Positions 48,534-57,402 are shown, counted from the stretch's first letter. The stretch: DNA of 64,000 nt from Nitrospira defluvii (GCF_905220995.1 NZ_CAJNBJ010000020.1:1-64000); one strand, 5' to 3'. Made by a program: numbers and translations. Notes: generated by a model from the sequence alone, not told the origin.

Positions 48534-49849
48534 TGTCCCGCCGCCGCGCCCATGCGCCATTGCGCGTGCTGCTAAATAACCGACCGGTCGGCCGACTCAA
48601 CAAGGCTGCCACGGGCGCCATTGATTTCCAGTATGAGCCCGCGTGGCTCGACTGGGAGTATGCGATGCCCGTGTCGTTGTCGCTTCCTCTTCGGGAGGAC
48701 GCATACAGGGGGGCGGCGGTCACGGCGGTCTTCGACAATCTGTTGCCGGATTCCGATACGTTACGCCGGCGCGTGGCCGAAAAGGTCGGCGCGGCCGGAA
48801 CAGATTTTTACAGCCTGTTGGCGGCCATCGGGCGCGATTGCGTGGGCGCGCTGCAGTTCATGGGGCTCGACGAGAATGCGCCCGATGGTGAGAGCGGCGC
48901 GATCACAGGTGAGTTGGTGAACGAGTCGGCGATAGAGAGACTACTGCAGGGCCTGTCGCAGGCTCCGCTAGGGCTGAGTCGGGATGTGGACTTTCGGATT
49001 TCTGTGGCCGGAGCCCAGGAGAAAACAGCGCTGCTCCGGCACAAGGGACAGTGGTGGAAGCCGTCGGGTACCACGCCGACCACGCATATATTCAAAAAGC
49101 AGATTGGCCGCTTGCCAGATGGGATCGATCTGTCCAATAGTGTCGAGAATGAATTTTACTGCCTAAGGCTTGCCGCCGCGTTTGGGTTGCCGGTCAATAA
49201 GGCGGAGATGCAGGACTTCAATGGGATGCGGACATTGGTCGTCGAACGGTTCGACCGGCGATGGACCGCGGACAAGCGCCTGCTGCGCATGCCCCAGGAG
49301 GACTTCTGTCAGGTGCTCTCGGTGCCGCCGACGAGAAAATATCAGAGTGAAGGGGGACCGGGACTGCTACAGATGCTTGAGGTCCTGAAAGGCAGCGATA
49401 GTCCGACCGTGGACCGAGAGACGCTATTGAAGGCGCAAATACTCTTTTGGCTCATTGGAGCCACGGACGGACATGCGAAGAATTTCAGCATCTTTCTCGG
49501 CCCCGGCGGCAGCTATCGCTTGACGCCGCTCTATGATGTGCTGACTGCCCAGCCAAGCCTTGATGCGGGACAGGTGCAGCGCAAGCAGATGAAGCTCTCC
49601 ATGTCGGTCGGCACGAACCGTCACTACCGGATCGATGAAATTCAGCGCCGGCATTTCGTGCAGACCGCAATAGCCGCCGGTCTCTCGAAAGCAGTTATTG
49701 CCATGGCGCTCGAAGAGGTCGTGGACACGGCGCCCAAGGCGCTCGAAACAGTCGAGAATGCCCTGCCGAATGATTTTCCAACCGCTGTGTCTGTTTCCGT
49801 AACCCGAGGTGTCAAACAGCGCCTCGACGTGCTTGTCGCCGCACCGTAG
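48533..49849 (+). CDS. hipA: HipA-type toxin, Ser/Thr kinase
   Basis: A 438-aa HipA kinase. The N-terminal subdomain (VLLNNRPVGRLNKAATGAID) is followed by a core with the G-rich SVAGAQEKTALL segment, the catalytic loop IGATDGHAKNFSIFL (Asp and Asn present) and the metal-binding LTPLYDVLTAQP. HipA of E. coli phosphorylates glutamyl-tRNA synthetase and causes dormancy; here the target is assumed, not shown. Full length and intact, so the pair should act as plasmid addiction/persistence module. Confidence 0.92.
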   Translation: MSRRRAHAPLRVLLNNRPVGRLNKAATGAIDFQYEPAWLDWEYAMPVSLSLPLREDAYRGAAVTAVFDNLLPDSDTLRRRVAEKVGAAGTDFYSLLAAIGRDCVGALQFMGLDENAPDGESGAITGELVNESAIERLLQGLSQAPLGLSRDVDFRISVAGAQEKTALLRHKGQWWKPSGTTPTTHIFKKQIGRLPDGIDLSNSVENEFYCLRLAAAFGLPVNKAEMQDFNGMRTLVVERFDRRWTADKRLLRMPQEDFCQVLSVPPTRKYQSEGGPGLLQMLEVLKGSDSPTVDRETLLKAQILFWLIGATDGHAKNFSIFLGPGGSYRLTPLYDVLTAQPSLDAGQVQRKQMKLSMSVGTNRHYRIDEIQRRHFVQTAIAAGLSKAVIAMALEEVVDTAPKALETVENALPNDFPTAVSVSVTRGVKQRLDVLVAAP

Positions 49850-49968
49850 TCCGTGTTGAAGCGCGCGATGTGACTCCAGCACACGTGGGGGTAGACCGCC
49901 ACAGCGAAGAGATTCAGGATATCACATATCCGCGCGATGTCACTGCTCCGGTTCCCACTGCCACTTAT

Positions 49969-50712
49969 CTATCTATCCCCGAGTTCGCGTGTTTTATCTG
50001 GCAGTGACTTCAAATGCAATTCTCCTCGGCTGCTGTCGAGGGTAATCTGATACGCCCCGAGAAAGCTCAATCCCAAGAGCCCGTCAACCGTAAATGGGAG
50101 ATCGGGAAGGTCGTGGATTAAGACCTGGCTATTCCTGAGCTCTGCCCCGCCGATGCGAATCGCATCCAGTATCACCGCGTCCACCTGAACCGACCCGCTT
50201 GCTGTGTGCAACAGTACGCGTGTTGCGTAGGCGGTCGAGGCTAATCCAAGCTCCGTGGCGAGTCGACGCGAAATGATGGTCTGCGACGCACCGGTGTCGA
50301 CAATGAGTCGTGCCTGTTTGGAGTCATTCAAGGTGGCCATGACAACGAGGACACTTCCCAAGCGTTCCACCGGAACGGCGGTAGCATGGGAATAGTCCAA
50401 CAAGAGGGGAGAGGAGGGAGTTTTACCGACATGCTGCGGCGCGTTAGGGGGAAACGGCATGCTGGTCGGAGGCATCGGTCCTGTCGAGGCCTTAGGCGAC
50501 AGAAGATTGACGGCGTGACAGGAGAGAAACTGGCGGGGACTGTCTGTGAATACTGTCTTGCCATGGGCATCCACGCACTCAAAGAGGGTGCCGTTTGCGA
50601 AGGTAGTCGGTACGACCAGCAGCACTAGTGTCAAGACGGTGAGGACTGTTGCCGGTGCTATCCGCGGTATGGGCAGAACATCGAGCGGAGCTTGATTACA
50701 CCGCGAGGTCAT
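49969..50712 (-). CDS. Retropepsin-like aspartic protease with DUF4124-like N-terminus
   Basis: A 247-aa protein. ATG 50712 with AGGA upstream is preferred; the frame extends to 50775 inside the LuxR gene. A signal-anchor-like hydrophobic stretch (VLTVLTLVLLVVPTTFANG) is followed by FECVDAHGKTVFTDSP (DUF4124-like) and, after a Pro-rich linker, a single-domain retropepsin: LIVDTGASQTIISRRLATEL (active-site DTG) and VDGLLGLSFLG. The protein is probably periplasmic. The start overlaps the LuxR gene by 17 nt, so the two form a coupled pair. Confidence 0.78.
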   Translation of the reverse strand: MTSRCNQAPLDVLPIPRIAPATVLTVLTLVLLVVPTTFANGTLFECVDAHGKTVFTDSPRQFLSCHAVNLLSPKASTGPMPPTSMPFPPNAPQHVGKTPSSPLLLDYSHATAVPVERLGSVLVVMATLNDSKQARLIVDTGASQTIISRRLATELGLASTAYATRVLLHTASGSVQVDAVILDAIRIGGAELRNSQVLIHDLPDLPFTVDGLLGLSFLGAYQITLDSSRGELHLKSLPDKTRELGDR

Positions 50713-51364
50713 GGATGTCCTGGTCCGCGGAAGGGACGGTCGCATTTGCGAGTTGAGCGAGCAGACGGTGGTCACTTAGCAGTCGGCTGACCACGGCAGT
50801 TCGGGTCGTCACCCGAGCTTTCTTCATCAAGCGTTTCAGGTGATCCTTCACCGTGTGCTCACTGAGGCGCAGCTTGTTCGCAAGTTCTTTGTTCGTGAGG
50901 CCCTCTAAGAGGTACCACGTGACAGATTGCTCTCGTCGTGTCAGGTACATCGGCGTTATTGGGGGCGAGTGAGGAGCGAGTGCGTGAGAGGTTGGCTGAG
51001 CCGGCTCAATCAGAAGGAGGAGTTGTCCGTCACCATCGTGACCTGGCGCAGGGACGCCAAATGCATGGAGGAGCATCGGACGAGAGCGGGAGGAGGTTAC
51101 GCGTGAGTGGCGCAATCCCTCCCAGGCTGTTGACTCGGGAGTGGTTGGCAGCGTCTGCATCACTTCCTGGCAAAAGGATTGAATTGCGGGAGGGAGGTCA
51201 GTAGATGGCCCTTGACGAAGGGCGAATTCCTGGAGTAGCACGCGGGCTTCCGGACTCAGGTACACCACTTGAAGCGTGGACGAGAAGAGGCCAAGGCCCG
51301 CTTGACTGGTTCGACTCAGCTCTCTCTTGTCCGCATTCCACAAACCAGGTTCTTGTGTAGCCAT
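50696..51364 (-). CDS. LuxR-family transcription regulator
   Basis: A 222-aa regulator. The N-terminal 150 residues are not a recognisable receiver or autoinducer domain but may be PAS-like (LFSSTLQVVYLSPEARVLLQ). The C-terminal GerE/LuxR HTH (about 150-210) reads LTRREQSVTWYLLEGLTNKE and LRLSEHTVKDHLKRLMKKA. The ribosome site is weak. Directly upstream of and overlapping the retropepsin gene. Confidence 0.82.
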   Translation of the reverse strand: MATQEPGLWNADKRELSRTSQAGLGLFSSTLQVVYLSPEARVLLQEFALRQGPSTDLPPAIQSFCQEVMQTLPTTPESTAWEGLRHSRVTSSRSRPMLLHAFGVPAPGHDGDGQLLLLIEPAQPTSHALAPHSPPITPMYLTRREQSVTWYLLEGLTNKELANKLRLSEHTVKDHLKRLMKKARVTTRTAVVSRLLSDHRLLAQLANATVPSADQDIHDLAV

Positions 51365-51952
51365 CAGAATTTGCCATCGCCGTAAACTAAGGCTGACACC
51401 TTTTATGCCCGAGGACAGGCACTCGGGTGAGTCTACAGGCGGGAGGAGTAACCCTCAATCCCACCTTCGGTGGCCCCTGCTTCTGAGTGAGCAGCGTGCG
51501 GTTTCACGCAGTTGTGACGACCTTCGGTGGAATGCACTTCAGGGGGGTCTTTCCCGTGAAGACCTCATTTGGAAGATTTCTCCCTATCCCGAACGGGCTT
51601 GTGATGGATCCCTTGCCTAGGTAGTCCGGCACATCGTGAGCGCAGACCCTCAGATGGGTGTACATCCATCTGAGGTGATTGTGGCTGAGAAGTAGACCCC
51701 CGTAGCCTTTGGCACAAGGTGAAGGCAGTTAATTGCCGAGTCCTTATCAAGAAAATGACCATTACACTTAAGAGCACTCAGCCCACGTTCCGAGAAAGAA
51801 AGCATGCTGTCGAGCATGCTCTGGTGAAGGCATTGGCTTAGTTTTTCATGAGTTCTCATGAATACGACCATGTCCATAAGCAATACAGGGAAGAGCTCCC
51901 CAGCATCTAGACTAAAAGAAGCGGAAATGGGAAATACGCTTTTAGTTCCAAC
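51365..51952. other. Intergenic region with a 10-bp hairpin
   Basis: About 590 bp between the LuxR gene and the IS3 element, without a recognisable gene. CCTCAGATGG and CCATCTGAGG (51648-51657 and 51666-51675) form a perfect stem with an 8-nt loop and no T-run. Two similar CACCTTCGGTGG-like segments at about 51464 and 51521 are short imperfect repeats. Confidence 0.45.
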
Positions 51953-51997
51953 TGACCTTCCCCCGATTTCACAGACACCTGTATAAGGAGGAACAGG

Positions 51998-52312
51998 ATG
52001 AAATCGGAGGACAGGATGAGCACCAAGACCAGACGGCAGTATACGGAAGAGTTTAAGACGGAAGCAGTTCGGTTGGTCCGAGACTCGGCACGACCGGTCG
52101 CACAAGTCGCCAGAGATCTGGGTATTGCCGACCATCTGCTCTACCGCTGGCGAGCTGAGCAGCAACAGACGGAGAGCCGGGGCCACACACGCCAGGCGAT
52201 GCGGGCAGAACAGGAAGAGCTGGTGCGGCTGAGACGAGAAAACGCGACCTTGAAGCAGGAACGGGATTTTTTAAAGCGTGCGGCGGCGTTCTTCGCGAAG
52301 GAGTCGCGATGA
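51998..52312 (+). CDS. IS3-family transposase OrfA
   Basis: A 104-aa protein with HTH (YTEEFKTEAVRLVRDSARPV, QVARDLGIADHLLYRW) and a leucine-zipper-like coiled coil (EELVRLRRENATLKQERDFLKRAA). ATG 51998 and ATG 52016 both have GGAGG upstream. A TTTTTTA heptamer at 52267-52273 (codons TTT TTA in this frame) is the canonical -1 slippery site; slippage gives an OrfAB fusion without a stop. Confidence 0.9.
   Translation: MKSEDRMSTKTRRQYTEEFKTEAVRLVRDSARPVAQVARDLGIADHLLYRWRAEQQQTESRGHTRQAMRAEQEELVRLRRENATLKQERDFLKRAAAFFAKESR
52267..52273 (+). promoter_or_regulatory. Programmed -1 frameshift heptamer of the IS3 element
   Basis: T TTT TTA read in the OrfA frame. After a one-base slip the frame continues as KACGGVLREGVAM into OrfB without a stop, as in other IS3-family elements. 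Confidence 0.7.
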
Positions 52313-53172
52313 GATACCGAGTCATTCAGGAACACGACCGTCGCTATCCGATCCGATTGATGTGTCGAGCCTTGGCCGTCTCGGCAGCGGGCTATTATGC
52401 ATGGCGTATCCGGCCAGAGAGTGCCCGGTCAGTGTCGGACCGGACGACTCTCTCCGTCATCCGGGTGATCCATCGAGAATCCCGCGAAACCTATGGGAGT
52501 CCCCGTATCTGGAAGGCTCTGGTCACACAGGGGCACCGCATTGGTGAGCACCGCGTGGCCCGGCTGATGCGCCAGGACGGGATTCGAGCCAAGACGGTGA
52601 CGAAATGGCGGGCCACCACCCAATCCCAGCATCGGTTTCCCGTAGCCGCGAATACCCTTGAGCGGGCCTTCACCGTCGAGGCACCCAACCGGGTGTGGGC
52701 GGGGGATATCACGTACGTCTGGACCCTGGAAGGTTGGCTGTATCTGGCCGTCCTGCTGGATCTGTACTCACGCCGAGTGGTCGGTTGGGCCATGAGCCAA
52801 CGGATCACGGTCGAGTTGACCGAGCAGGCGCTCACCATGGCGCTGGCGAAGCGGGCTCCCACGGCAGGGCTTCTCCACCATTCGGACCGTGGGAGTCAGT
52901 ATGCCGCAACGAGCTACCAGCGTGTCCTTGATGAATACGGTCTCATTCCCAGCATGAGTCGCAAAGGCAATTGCTGGGACAATGCCTGTGTCGAAAGCTT
53001 CTTCGGGACGTTGAAGCGTGAGCTCGTGTACCAGCGGCAGTACGCGACGCGGAGCGAGGCGACACAGGACATCTTCGAGTATATCGAGGTGTTCTATAAT
53101 CGGCAGCGGCGCCACTCGACCCTCGGCTATCACTCCCCAGCCGAGTACGAAGCAAGGGCCGCTGTCGCGTAA
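52309..53172 (+). CDS. IS3-family transposase OrfB (DDE domain)
   Basis: A 287-aa catalytic part. HTH_21-type segment (RESRETYGSPRIWKALVTQG) and an rve/DDE core: D in WAGDITYVW, D in HHSDRGSQYAA and E in ACVESFFGTLKRE, then the FYNRQRRHSTLGYHSPAEYE signature. Starts inside the OrfA stop (ATGA). Intact. Confidence 0.93.
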   Translation: MRYRVIQEHDRRYPIRLMCRALAVSAAGYYAWRIRPESARSVSDRTTLSVIRVIHRESRETYGSPRIWKALVTQGHRIGEHRVARLMRQDGIRAKTVTKWRATTQSQHRFPVAANTLERAFTVEAPNRVWAGDITYVWTLEGWLYLAVLLDLYSRRVVGWAMSQRITVELTEQALTMALAKRAPTAGLLHHSDRGSQYAATSYQRVLDEYGLIPSMSRKGNCWDNACVESFFGTLKRELVYQRQYATRSEATQDIFEYIEVFYNRQRRHSTLGYHSPAEYEARAAVA

Positions 53173-53202
53173 CCCGGTGTCCACCAAAGCGGGGGAAGAT
53201 CA

Positions 53203-53524
53203 TTTGTAGTGTAATATACGAGGATAATACGTATAAGTGGCACAGGGCTGAATGGCCCTGGCAAGTTCATGATCTCTAACGCAAAGGTGCTGCTCTTAAT
53301 TTTTGATTTTGACCTGCCCCTCAAACGAGTGCGGATCCTATGATTGGTGCGGATCGGCCGGAACTGTGCATAACTCAAATTCGTGCTTCTACAACTGCAG
53401 GGGGTAGGTCGCTAGGGTCTGGACTATTGCCACAACCATTATCAATGGTGCGCAGGATTCTGGAGCACCTAGATTCCTCTGTTGAGAGTAATGAAATGCC
53501 TGCGTAACTCAACGGTCCCTACAA
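53203..53524. other. Short intergenic stretch, nothing recognised
   Basis: 322 bp between the IS3 element and parR. No gene, repeat or terminator stands out. Confidence 0.4.
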
Positions 53525-53815
53525 TTAGAGCCTCTTAATCGCCTGTAAAAACGCGGCCTGAGTTTCCGCGAGGCTTATCGGCACGAATATGGAAGTCGTA
53601 GAGAGGAGGGTATCACTGGTATCGGCCTTCAGTACGGTCTGAGATGGCTTTCCTGCGCGTTTTGATCCCGAACGGCCCGCCCCATTAATGAGGCGGGCCA
53701 ACGCCAACCGCTTGAAGTGGCGGCTGCGTTGATACGGGGGAAGCCGAACTAGCCACCGAAACAGTCGCATATCGTCCGCTGACTTCTCCGAGAAATAAAC
53801 TGTGACTCTAGGCAT
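53525..53815 (-). CDS. parR: ParR/StbB-like partition adaptor (putative)
   Basis: A 96-aa protein from MPRVTVYFSEKSADDMRLFR (ATG 53815). The longer frame to 54043 is inside parM. It is basic with helical segments (WLVRLPPYQRSRHFKRLALA), small, directly downstream of the actin-like parM and overlapping it by 8 nt. This is the layout of ParM-ParR operons, where ParR binds the centromere and caps filaments. Identification rests mainly on position and size. Confidence 0.6.
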   Translation of the reverse strand: MPRVTVYFSEKSADDMRLFRWLVRLPPYQRSRHFKRLALARLINGAGRSGSKRAGKPSQTVLKADTSDTLLSTTSIFVPISLAETQAAFLQAIKRL

Positions 53816-54881
53816 GCGAGGCCTTCTGTGCAGACGCGTCCCCCTGTGGAATATCGTCAGCCCCCTGATCCTGCGCGCGTGTCTGATCTTTACTGGTGAG
53901 GCGGATGTATTCCAGGTAGCCGGCGGCATTGGTGAACTGACTCTCCGGCAGAATCGTATAGTCGTCTCTGAAGTGGCCGAGATAGGAAGCGAGCAGAGCT
54001 GATCCGCCGCCACAGTAAAGCAAGTGATCGATGCCTGGTGCACCTTCCTTCCACAGTCGTGTCATCTCGTTGTGGAGCCTGGTAGCCAACGGCCGCACAT
54101 AATGCTGAACCAGCGCCTCTAAGGCTTGCCGCTCGACCACACCCCCTTTAATCTTGATCGGCTTGTCCTCGCGCAACGCCCAGTCCACCTCGTAGGCATC
54201 GATCGGTCGTTGATGTTGGGAAGACAACTTCTGGGCCACTTGTGTATACACCTGTCCAACCCCCAACACGACCCCCGCCGATTCGTGGTTCAAGTACTGT
54301 CCATCGGAGAAACAAATGAGTTCCGTTGTGCGGCTGCCGATATCGACTAAGGCCACCCGTCCTTGCGCGAGTGCGGAGTTGGTGCTGATCGCGAGGCACA
54401 GCGCGCCGAATCCTTGAGGTAAGACGGCCACGGCGGGAGCTTTGAGCGCCTTCCGGAAGACGTCGCTAATTTGGTGCTGGGCCCTCTGAGAGCCGAATAT
54501 ATGTAGGGGAATGCCTGTCACGATACGGGACCCTGGTGGAACGAAGTTGGCGGCCGCGTAGTGCAGCAGCGCTTTGTAGCGCGTGGTCATCCACCAGCCG
54601 TCATATTCCTCGCTAAAGCGAAACCCCCGGGACACTGCCGCTTGGCCCACAATATACTCTGCACCCTCGAGTTTCACGGTCTCCTGGGGATCGGACAAGC
54701 TCAGGTCGATATTGGAGAGCTCCGCCGGCGCCACCAGAGACGGGAAGACGTTCGCCTGTCCCTCCTGAGTCAGGATCTTCGTGTATCCATACCCGACGTC
54801 GATCGCGACCCATGGAGCCGAGGACGCGGGGCGTTGGCGTCCACGAGACGCTTTCGGTTGTTCAACAGTCGCCTTACTCAT
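53808..54881 (-). CDS. parM: Actin-like plasmid segregation ATPase ParM/StbA
   Basis: A 357-aa ParM-type actin homologue whose filaments push plasmid copies apart. The phosphate-1 loop VAIDVGYGYTKILT (about 25-38), phosphate-2 VALVDIGSRTTELI (about 177-190) and adenosine motif LLYCGGGSALLASYL (about 289-303) are present. N-terminal 24 residues are a basic, Ser/Pro-rich extension. GGAGG precedes ATG 54881. It is the second partition system besides ParAB. Confidence 0.85.
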   Translation of the reverse strand: MSKATVEQPKASRGRQRPASSAPWVAIDVGYGYTKILTQEGQANVFPSLVAPAELSNIDLSLSDPQETVKLEGAEYIVGQAAVSRGFRFSEEYDGWWMTTRYKALLHYAAANFVPPGSRIVTGIPLHIFGSQRAQHQISDVFRKALKAPAVAVLPQGFGALCLAISTNSALAQGRVALVDIGSRTTELICFSDGQYLNHESAGVVLGVGQVYTQVAQKLSSQHQRPIDAYEVDWALREDKPIKIKGGVVERQALEALVQHYVRPLATRLHNEMTRLWKEGAPGIDHLLYCGGGSALLASYLGHFRDDYTILPESQFTNAAGYLEYIRLTSKDQTRAQDQGADDIPQGDASAQKASHA

Positions 54882-55426
54882 GTACAGCCTCCGTTCGTCA
54901 TGCGGTTCAAATTGGGCCCACTCAGTTAGGGATGTATTACTAACTTCGTGGCGCTAGAACGGGCCAATACAGCACTAATTCCATTTGTCATACATGTCAG
55001 ACAAATAAGTAAGACACTTCGCTGTCGTGCGTACGCAGATCTAAATGAGAATCCAGTGATTGCACAACGAGTTCATTGGATCGGCCTGACATCCACGGTT
55101 GTGTGGGGGAGGCAGCCCCCCAGGATAGGAGTAATGGCATACACCTGTCCGGCGGATGGCTCGCGAGTGCGCTAGGGCATAGATTTAGCGCAAGCTGTCC
55201 GGCAGCGCGGCCCACGTCTTTTCAACACTCCCTCGGCGGTTTCCCTTCACCATCATGCTGGCCGATAGCGACGTACGCACTGTGAGTAAGGTACGGCAGC
55301 ACTGTCGCGTACGCATTTCGTATACCGGATGCATATATGGTGTCTTATATTGAGACTTGTCATCGTCCTCCCACTTGCCCCCTGACGGCGTTCCGTATCC
55401 GGTAACACCTCCCCCAGGAGGGGTCT
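54882..55426. other. Region upstream of parM, candidate parC/operator
   Basis: 545 bp between divergent parM (minus) and the gene at 55427. It contains AGTTAG-10-CTAACT (54924-54945) and ATTTGTC-10-GACAAAT (54983-55006). The second shares its half-site with the operator at 43065-43109. Short repeats around GTACGCA occur (55029, 55272, 55311). No convincing gene. Confidence 0.55.
54983..55006. promoter_or_regulatory. Inverted repeat upstream of parM
   Basis: ATTTGTC and GACAAAT arms with a 10-bp centre, about 100 bp before the parM start. Likely a ParR or regulator site. The arm is the same as the core of the 43065-43109 operator. Confidence 0.5.
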
Positions 55427-55840
55427 ATGCCACGGCAGCGAGGGGGAGCGTTACACGAAGAGTACATGAATCGCTTTTACGAGCTGTTGCACGAGGCGAG
55501 AGTCCGAGCACCACGCTTGGTAGGTCTCTGGCTCAATATCCTATTGGATGAAGATTCGCCCAGGATCAAGCGACGGTTTCGAGGGCTCGACCGGTACATT
55601 GAACAGATGATTCTCAAGTATCCGGCGTACTCGGCGCGGGCGTTGAATAACTTGGTGAGGAAGCAGCGCCAGATGGGACTCAATGCAGAGCATGTGGTTC
55701 GGTCGCGGATTCGCATGGTCAAAGCGAAACTCCGATCTCGGGCTTACCGCCAGGCCAAGAGAGCCTCGCTTGCCGGGGATGTGCAGTGGATTGGGCGGGA
55801 AGAAGATGCGCGTCATCTCCAGAATACAGGTGACGCATGA
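55427..55840 (+). CDS. Hypothetical basic protein
   Basis: A 137-aa basic, all-helical protein (RRFRGLDRYIEQMILKYPAY, ARALNNLVRKQRQMGL, VKAKLRSRAYRQAKRASLAG). AGGAGG lies about 8 bp before the ATG. No family recognised. The high Arg/Lys content suggests nucleic-acid binding. ATGA overlap with the next gene indicates co-translation. Confidence 0.62.
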   Translation: MPRQRGGALHEEYMNRFYELLHEARVRAPRLVGLWLNILLDEDSPRIKRRFRGLDRYIEQMILKYPAYSARALNNLVRKQRQMGLNAEHVVRSRIRMVKAKLRSRAYRQAKRASLAGDVQWIGREEDARHLQNTGDA

Positions 55841-56349
55841 TGGGGCGAACGCATTGCCTGGTGCCAGCCGCGCTGGCAGCCTGGCTGTTTGGACCAGACC
55901 CCACGATTCTGTTGATCTCAGCAGGAGCTGGGCTCTTGCCGGACATTGACGAGCCGCAATCGACCATTGGCTATCGATTGTTTCTCTTGGCCAAAGGATT
56001 CAAAGGGCTGGTAGGCCATCGCACCTATAGCCATTCGCTGGTCGGAATCGTGACTGCCGCCTCCATGGCCGTCGTCTTCGATTTGCCATGGATGTGGATC
56101 GAAGCGGGCCTGATCGGCTGGGTGAGTCACCTTGTATTGGATGCACTGAGCGGGGGCGTGCCGTTGTGGTGGCCATTGTATGCGACGAATCGGGAGCGGT
56201 GGGTGTTGGCGCGATGGAAGCCGTTTGGGTTTGCCGATCATCTGATCTTAGTTCTGGCAGGGGTAGCGTTGGGCGCAGCGGCGATTCATGGAAACTGGCT
56301 GGGGTGGTGGATCGAGCTCCTGAAGCGGGATATCAGCGTGTCGCAATGA
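55837..56349 (+). CDS. YdjM/DUF457-type inner-membrane metal-dependent hydrolase
   Basis: A 170-aa membrane protein of the LexA-regulated YdjM family. The conserved metal-ligand pattern is present: GRTHCLVPAALAAWLFG at the start, LLPDIDEPQS (about 33-42), GHRTYSHSLVG (about 59-69) and WVSHLVLDALSGG (about 93-106). Four hydrophobic helices. Substrate unknown. Followed by a strong hairpin. Confidence 0.78.
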   Translation: MMGRTHCLVPAALAAWLFGPDPTILLISAGAGLLPDIDEPQSTIGYRLFLLAKGFKGLVGHRTYSHSLVGIVTAASMAVVFDLPWMWIEAGLIGWVSHLVLDALSGGVPLWWPLYATNRERWVLARWKPFGFADHLILVLAGVALGAAAIHGNWLGWWIELLKRDISVSQ

Positions 56350-56359
56350 GAGCGGGACT

Positions 56360-56387
56360 GCCGGCGCGAGCGCATGCTCGCGCCGGC
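56360..56387 (+). terminator. Strong hairpin after the YdjM-like gene
   Basis: GCCGGCGCGAGC, loop GCAT, GCTCGCGCCGGC: a perfect 12-bp stem 10 bp after the stop. No T-run follows, so it may be a weak terminator or a repeat element. Confidence 0.5.
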
Positions 56388-56668
56388 CCTACGGCCGCAG
56401 CGTGTATGGCCGTGGAATAGAGACCGAGGCCCTGCCGTCGGTGAACCATTCCGGAAAGCACGCGAGCGCATACTTAATAGCCACATGACTATGGCAGAAG
56501 ACTCCAGGGGGCAGTAGCAGAGGAATGTGTAGGTAGGCGTAGCGGCGAGCGTCGTCGCGAGCCCCTGCCGAAGGCCTCTGCTTGTGCGGGAGCGACGTGG
56601 AGAAGAGCGCGGACAGCACCGCGACGATAGGATCGCCATGGCCATTGGTACTGTCCGCCGTGCGCTGT

Positions 56669-56692
56669 CTGTCTTCTTGTGGAAGAAGACAG
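56669..56692 (-). terminator. Perfect 10-bp hairpin downstream of the minus-strand genes
   Basis: CTGTCTTCTT, loop GTGG, AAGAAGACAG. It lies 30 bp beyond the stop of the gene at 56722 and may end transcription of the small-gene series. No long T-run. Confidence 0.4.
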
Positions 56693-56721
56693 CTACGCTA
56701 AAACAAAGGTGATGTAAGACT

Positions 56722-56910
56722 TCACAGTGTGATGCGCGACTGTCCAGCTCGGATCGCGCGGGCAATGGCGCCGACGTCCTTCTTATCCATCTCTCGGTCC
56801 TGTGCACGGAGGCGAGCCAAGGTATCGACGGATTGCTGCTCCGTTACATGACGGAGCGTGCGCAGTTTCAAGGTTTCAGATATGGGCAAATGAAAGCCGG
56901 TGTGTCTCAT
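56722..56910 (-). CDS. Small hypothetical protein
   Basis: A 62-aa protein starting MRHTGFHLPISETLKLRTLR; AAGGAGG lies 5 bp before ATG 56910, so the ATG at 56937 is rejected. Charged and helical (LARLRAQDREMDKKDVGAIA). No family recognised. Confidence 0.58.
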   Translation of the reverse strand: MRHTGFHLPISETLKLRTLRHVTEQQSVDTLARLRAQDREMDKKDVGAIARAIRAGQSRITL

Positions 56911-56991
56911 GGGGACCTCCTTGTGGTGAACAGTCACAGGAAGCGGACCCTGCGAGCGTAGCGAGCCGCAGGTGGGAGATGCAGGACGGGG

Positions 56992-57402
56992 TTACGGGAA
57001 CGGAGACAGCTGCGGAGGTCCATCCGAGCAAGGTGTGAACAGGTGCTCGATGAGCGTTTCCACCTTACACCAAAACTCATAGTGCGCATTATCGTAGGTG
57101 CGGCCGCTTTGGCCGCGTCGTGTCAGGGTGTACCGCGGGTACGCCGTGGAGATCTGATACATCTGGTACTTCATGCCACGCACACAGGTGAGATAGTGGA
57201 GCGCATAGCGGTCACGATTTAGCTCATCCTGCTTCGCATAGCAGCTCATGACAAATTGTCCCTGTGAGGATGTGCGAGAGAGATTGTGAAATGTACAGTC
57301 TCGACATGTTTCATATTGGATGAGACCGAGAGTCGAGTGTTCGATCACCGTGTCTGGGCCAACTTCCTGACACTGGGGACAGAGCGGTGTAGTGCGGCCC
57401 AT
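56992..57402 (-). CDS. Hypothetical zinc-ribbon-like protein
   Basis: A 136-aa protein with CPQC near the N-terminus (residue 8), CRDC (33-36) and further Cys/His residues, suggesting a small zinc-binding fold. Ribosome site AAAGGAGA 5 bp upstream. Tyr-rich middle (YALHYLTCVRGMKYQMYQIS). No family recognised. Confidence 0.62.
   Translation of the reverse strand: MGRTTPLCPQCQEVGPDTVIEHSTLGLIQYETCRDCTFHNLSRTSSQGQFVMSCYAKQDELNRDRYALHYLTCVRGMKYQMYQISTAYPRYTLTRRGQSGRTYDNAHYEFWCKVETLIEHLFTPCSDGPPQLSPFP

Larger units (their letters stand above)
51953..53202 (+). mobile_element. Complete IS3-family insertion sequence (1250 bp)
   Basis: Ends: TGACCTTCCCCCGATTTCAC at 51953 and, on the minus strand, TGATCTTCCCCCGCTTTGGT from 53202; both continue to GACACC. 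Two overlapping transposase genes lie inside. The flanks (AAC and TTT) do not show a 3-bp target duplication, so recombination after insertion or a slightly misplaced end is possible. Its terminal sequence matches the IS3 end at 91-112. Confidence 0.82.
56350..56721. other. Intergenic stretch with two strong hairpins
   Basis: Between the convergent genes at 56349 (+) and 56722 (-). It contains the hairpins at 56360-56387 and 56669-56692. Open frames here lack ribosome sites and family sequence. Confidence 0.5.

Noticed and set aside
53525-54043. 172-aa start for the parR gene
   Set aside because: The extra N-terminus is the antiphase of parM; the ATG at 53815 gives the expected overlap and size.
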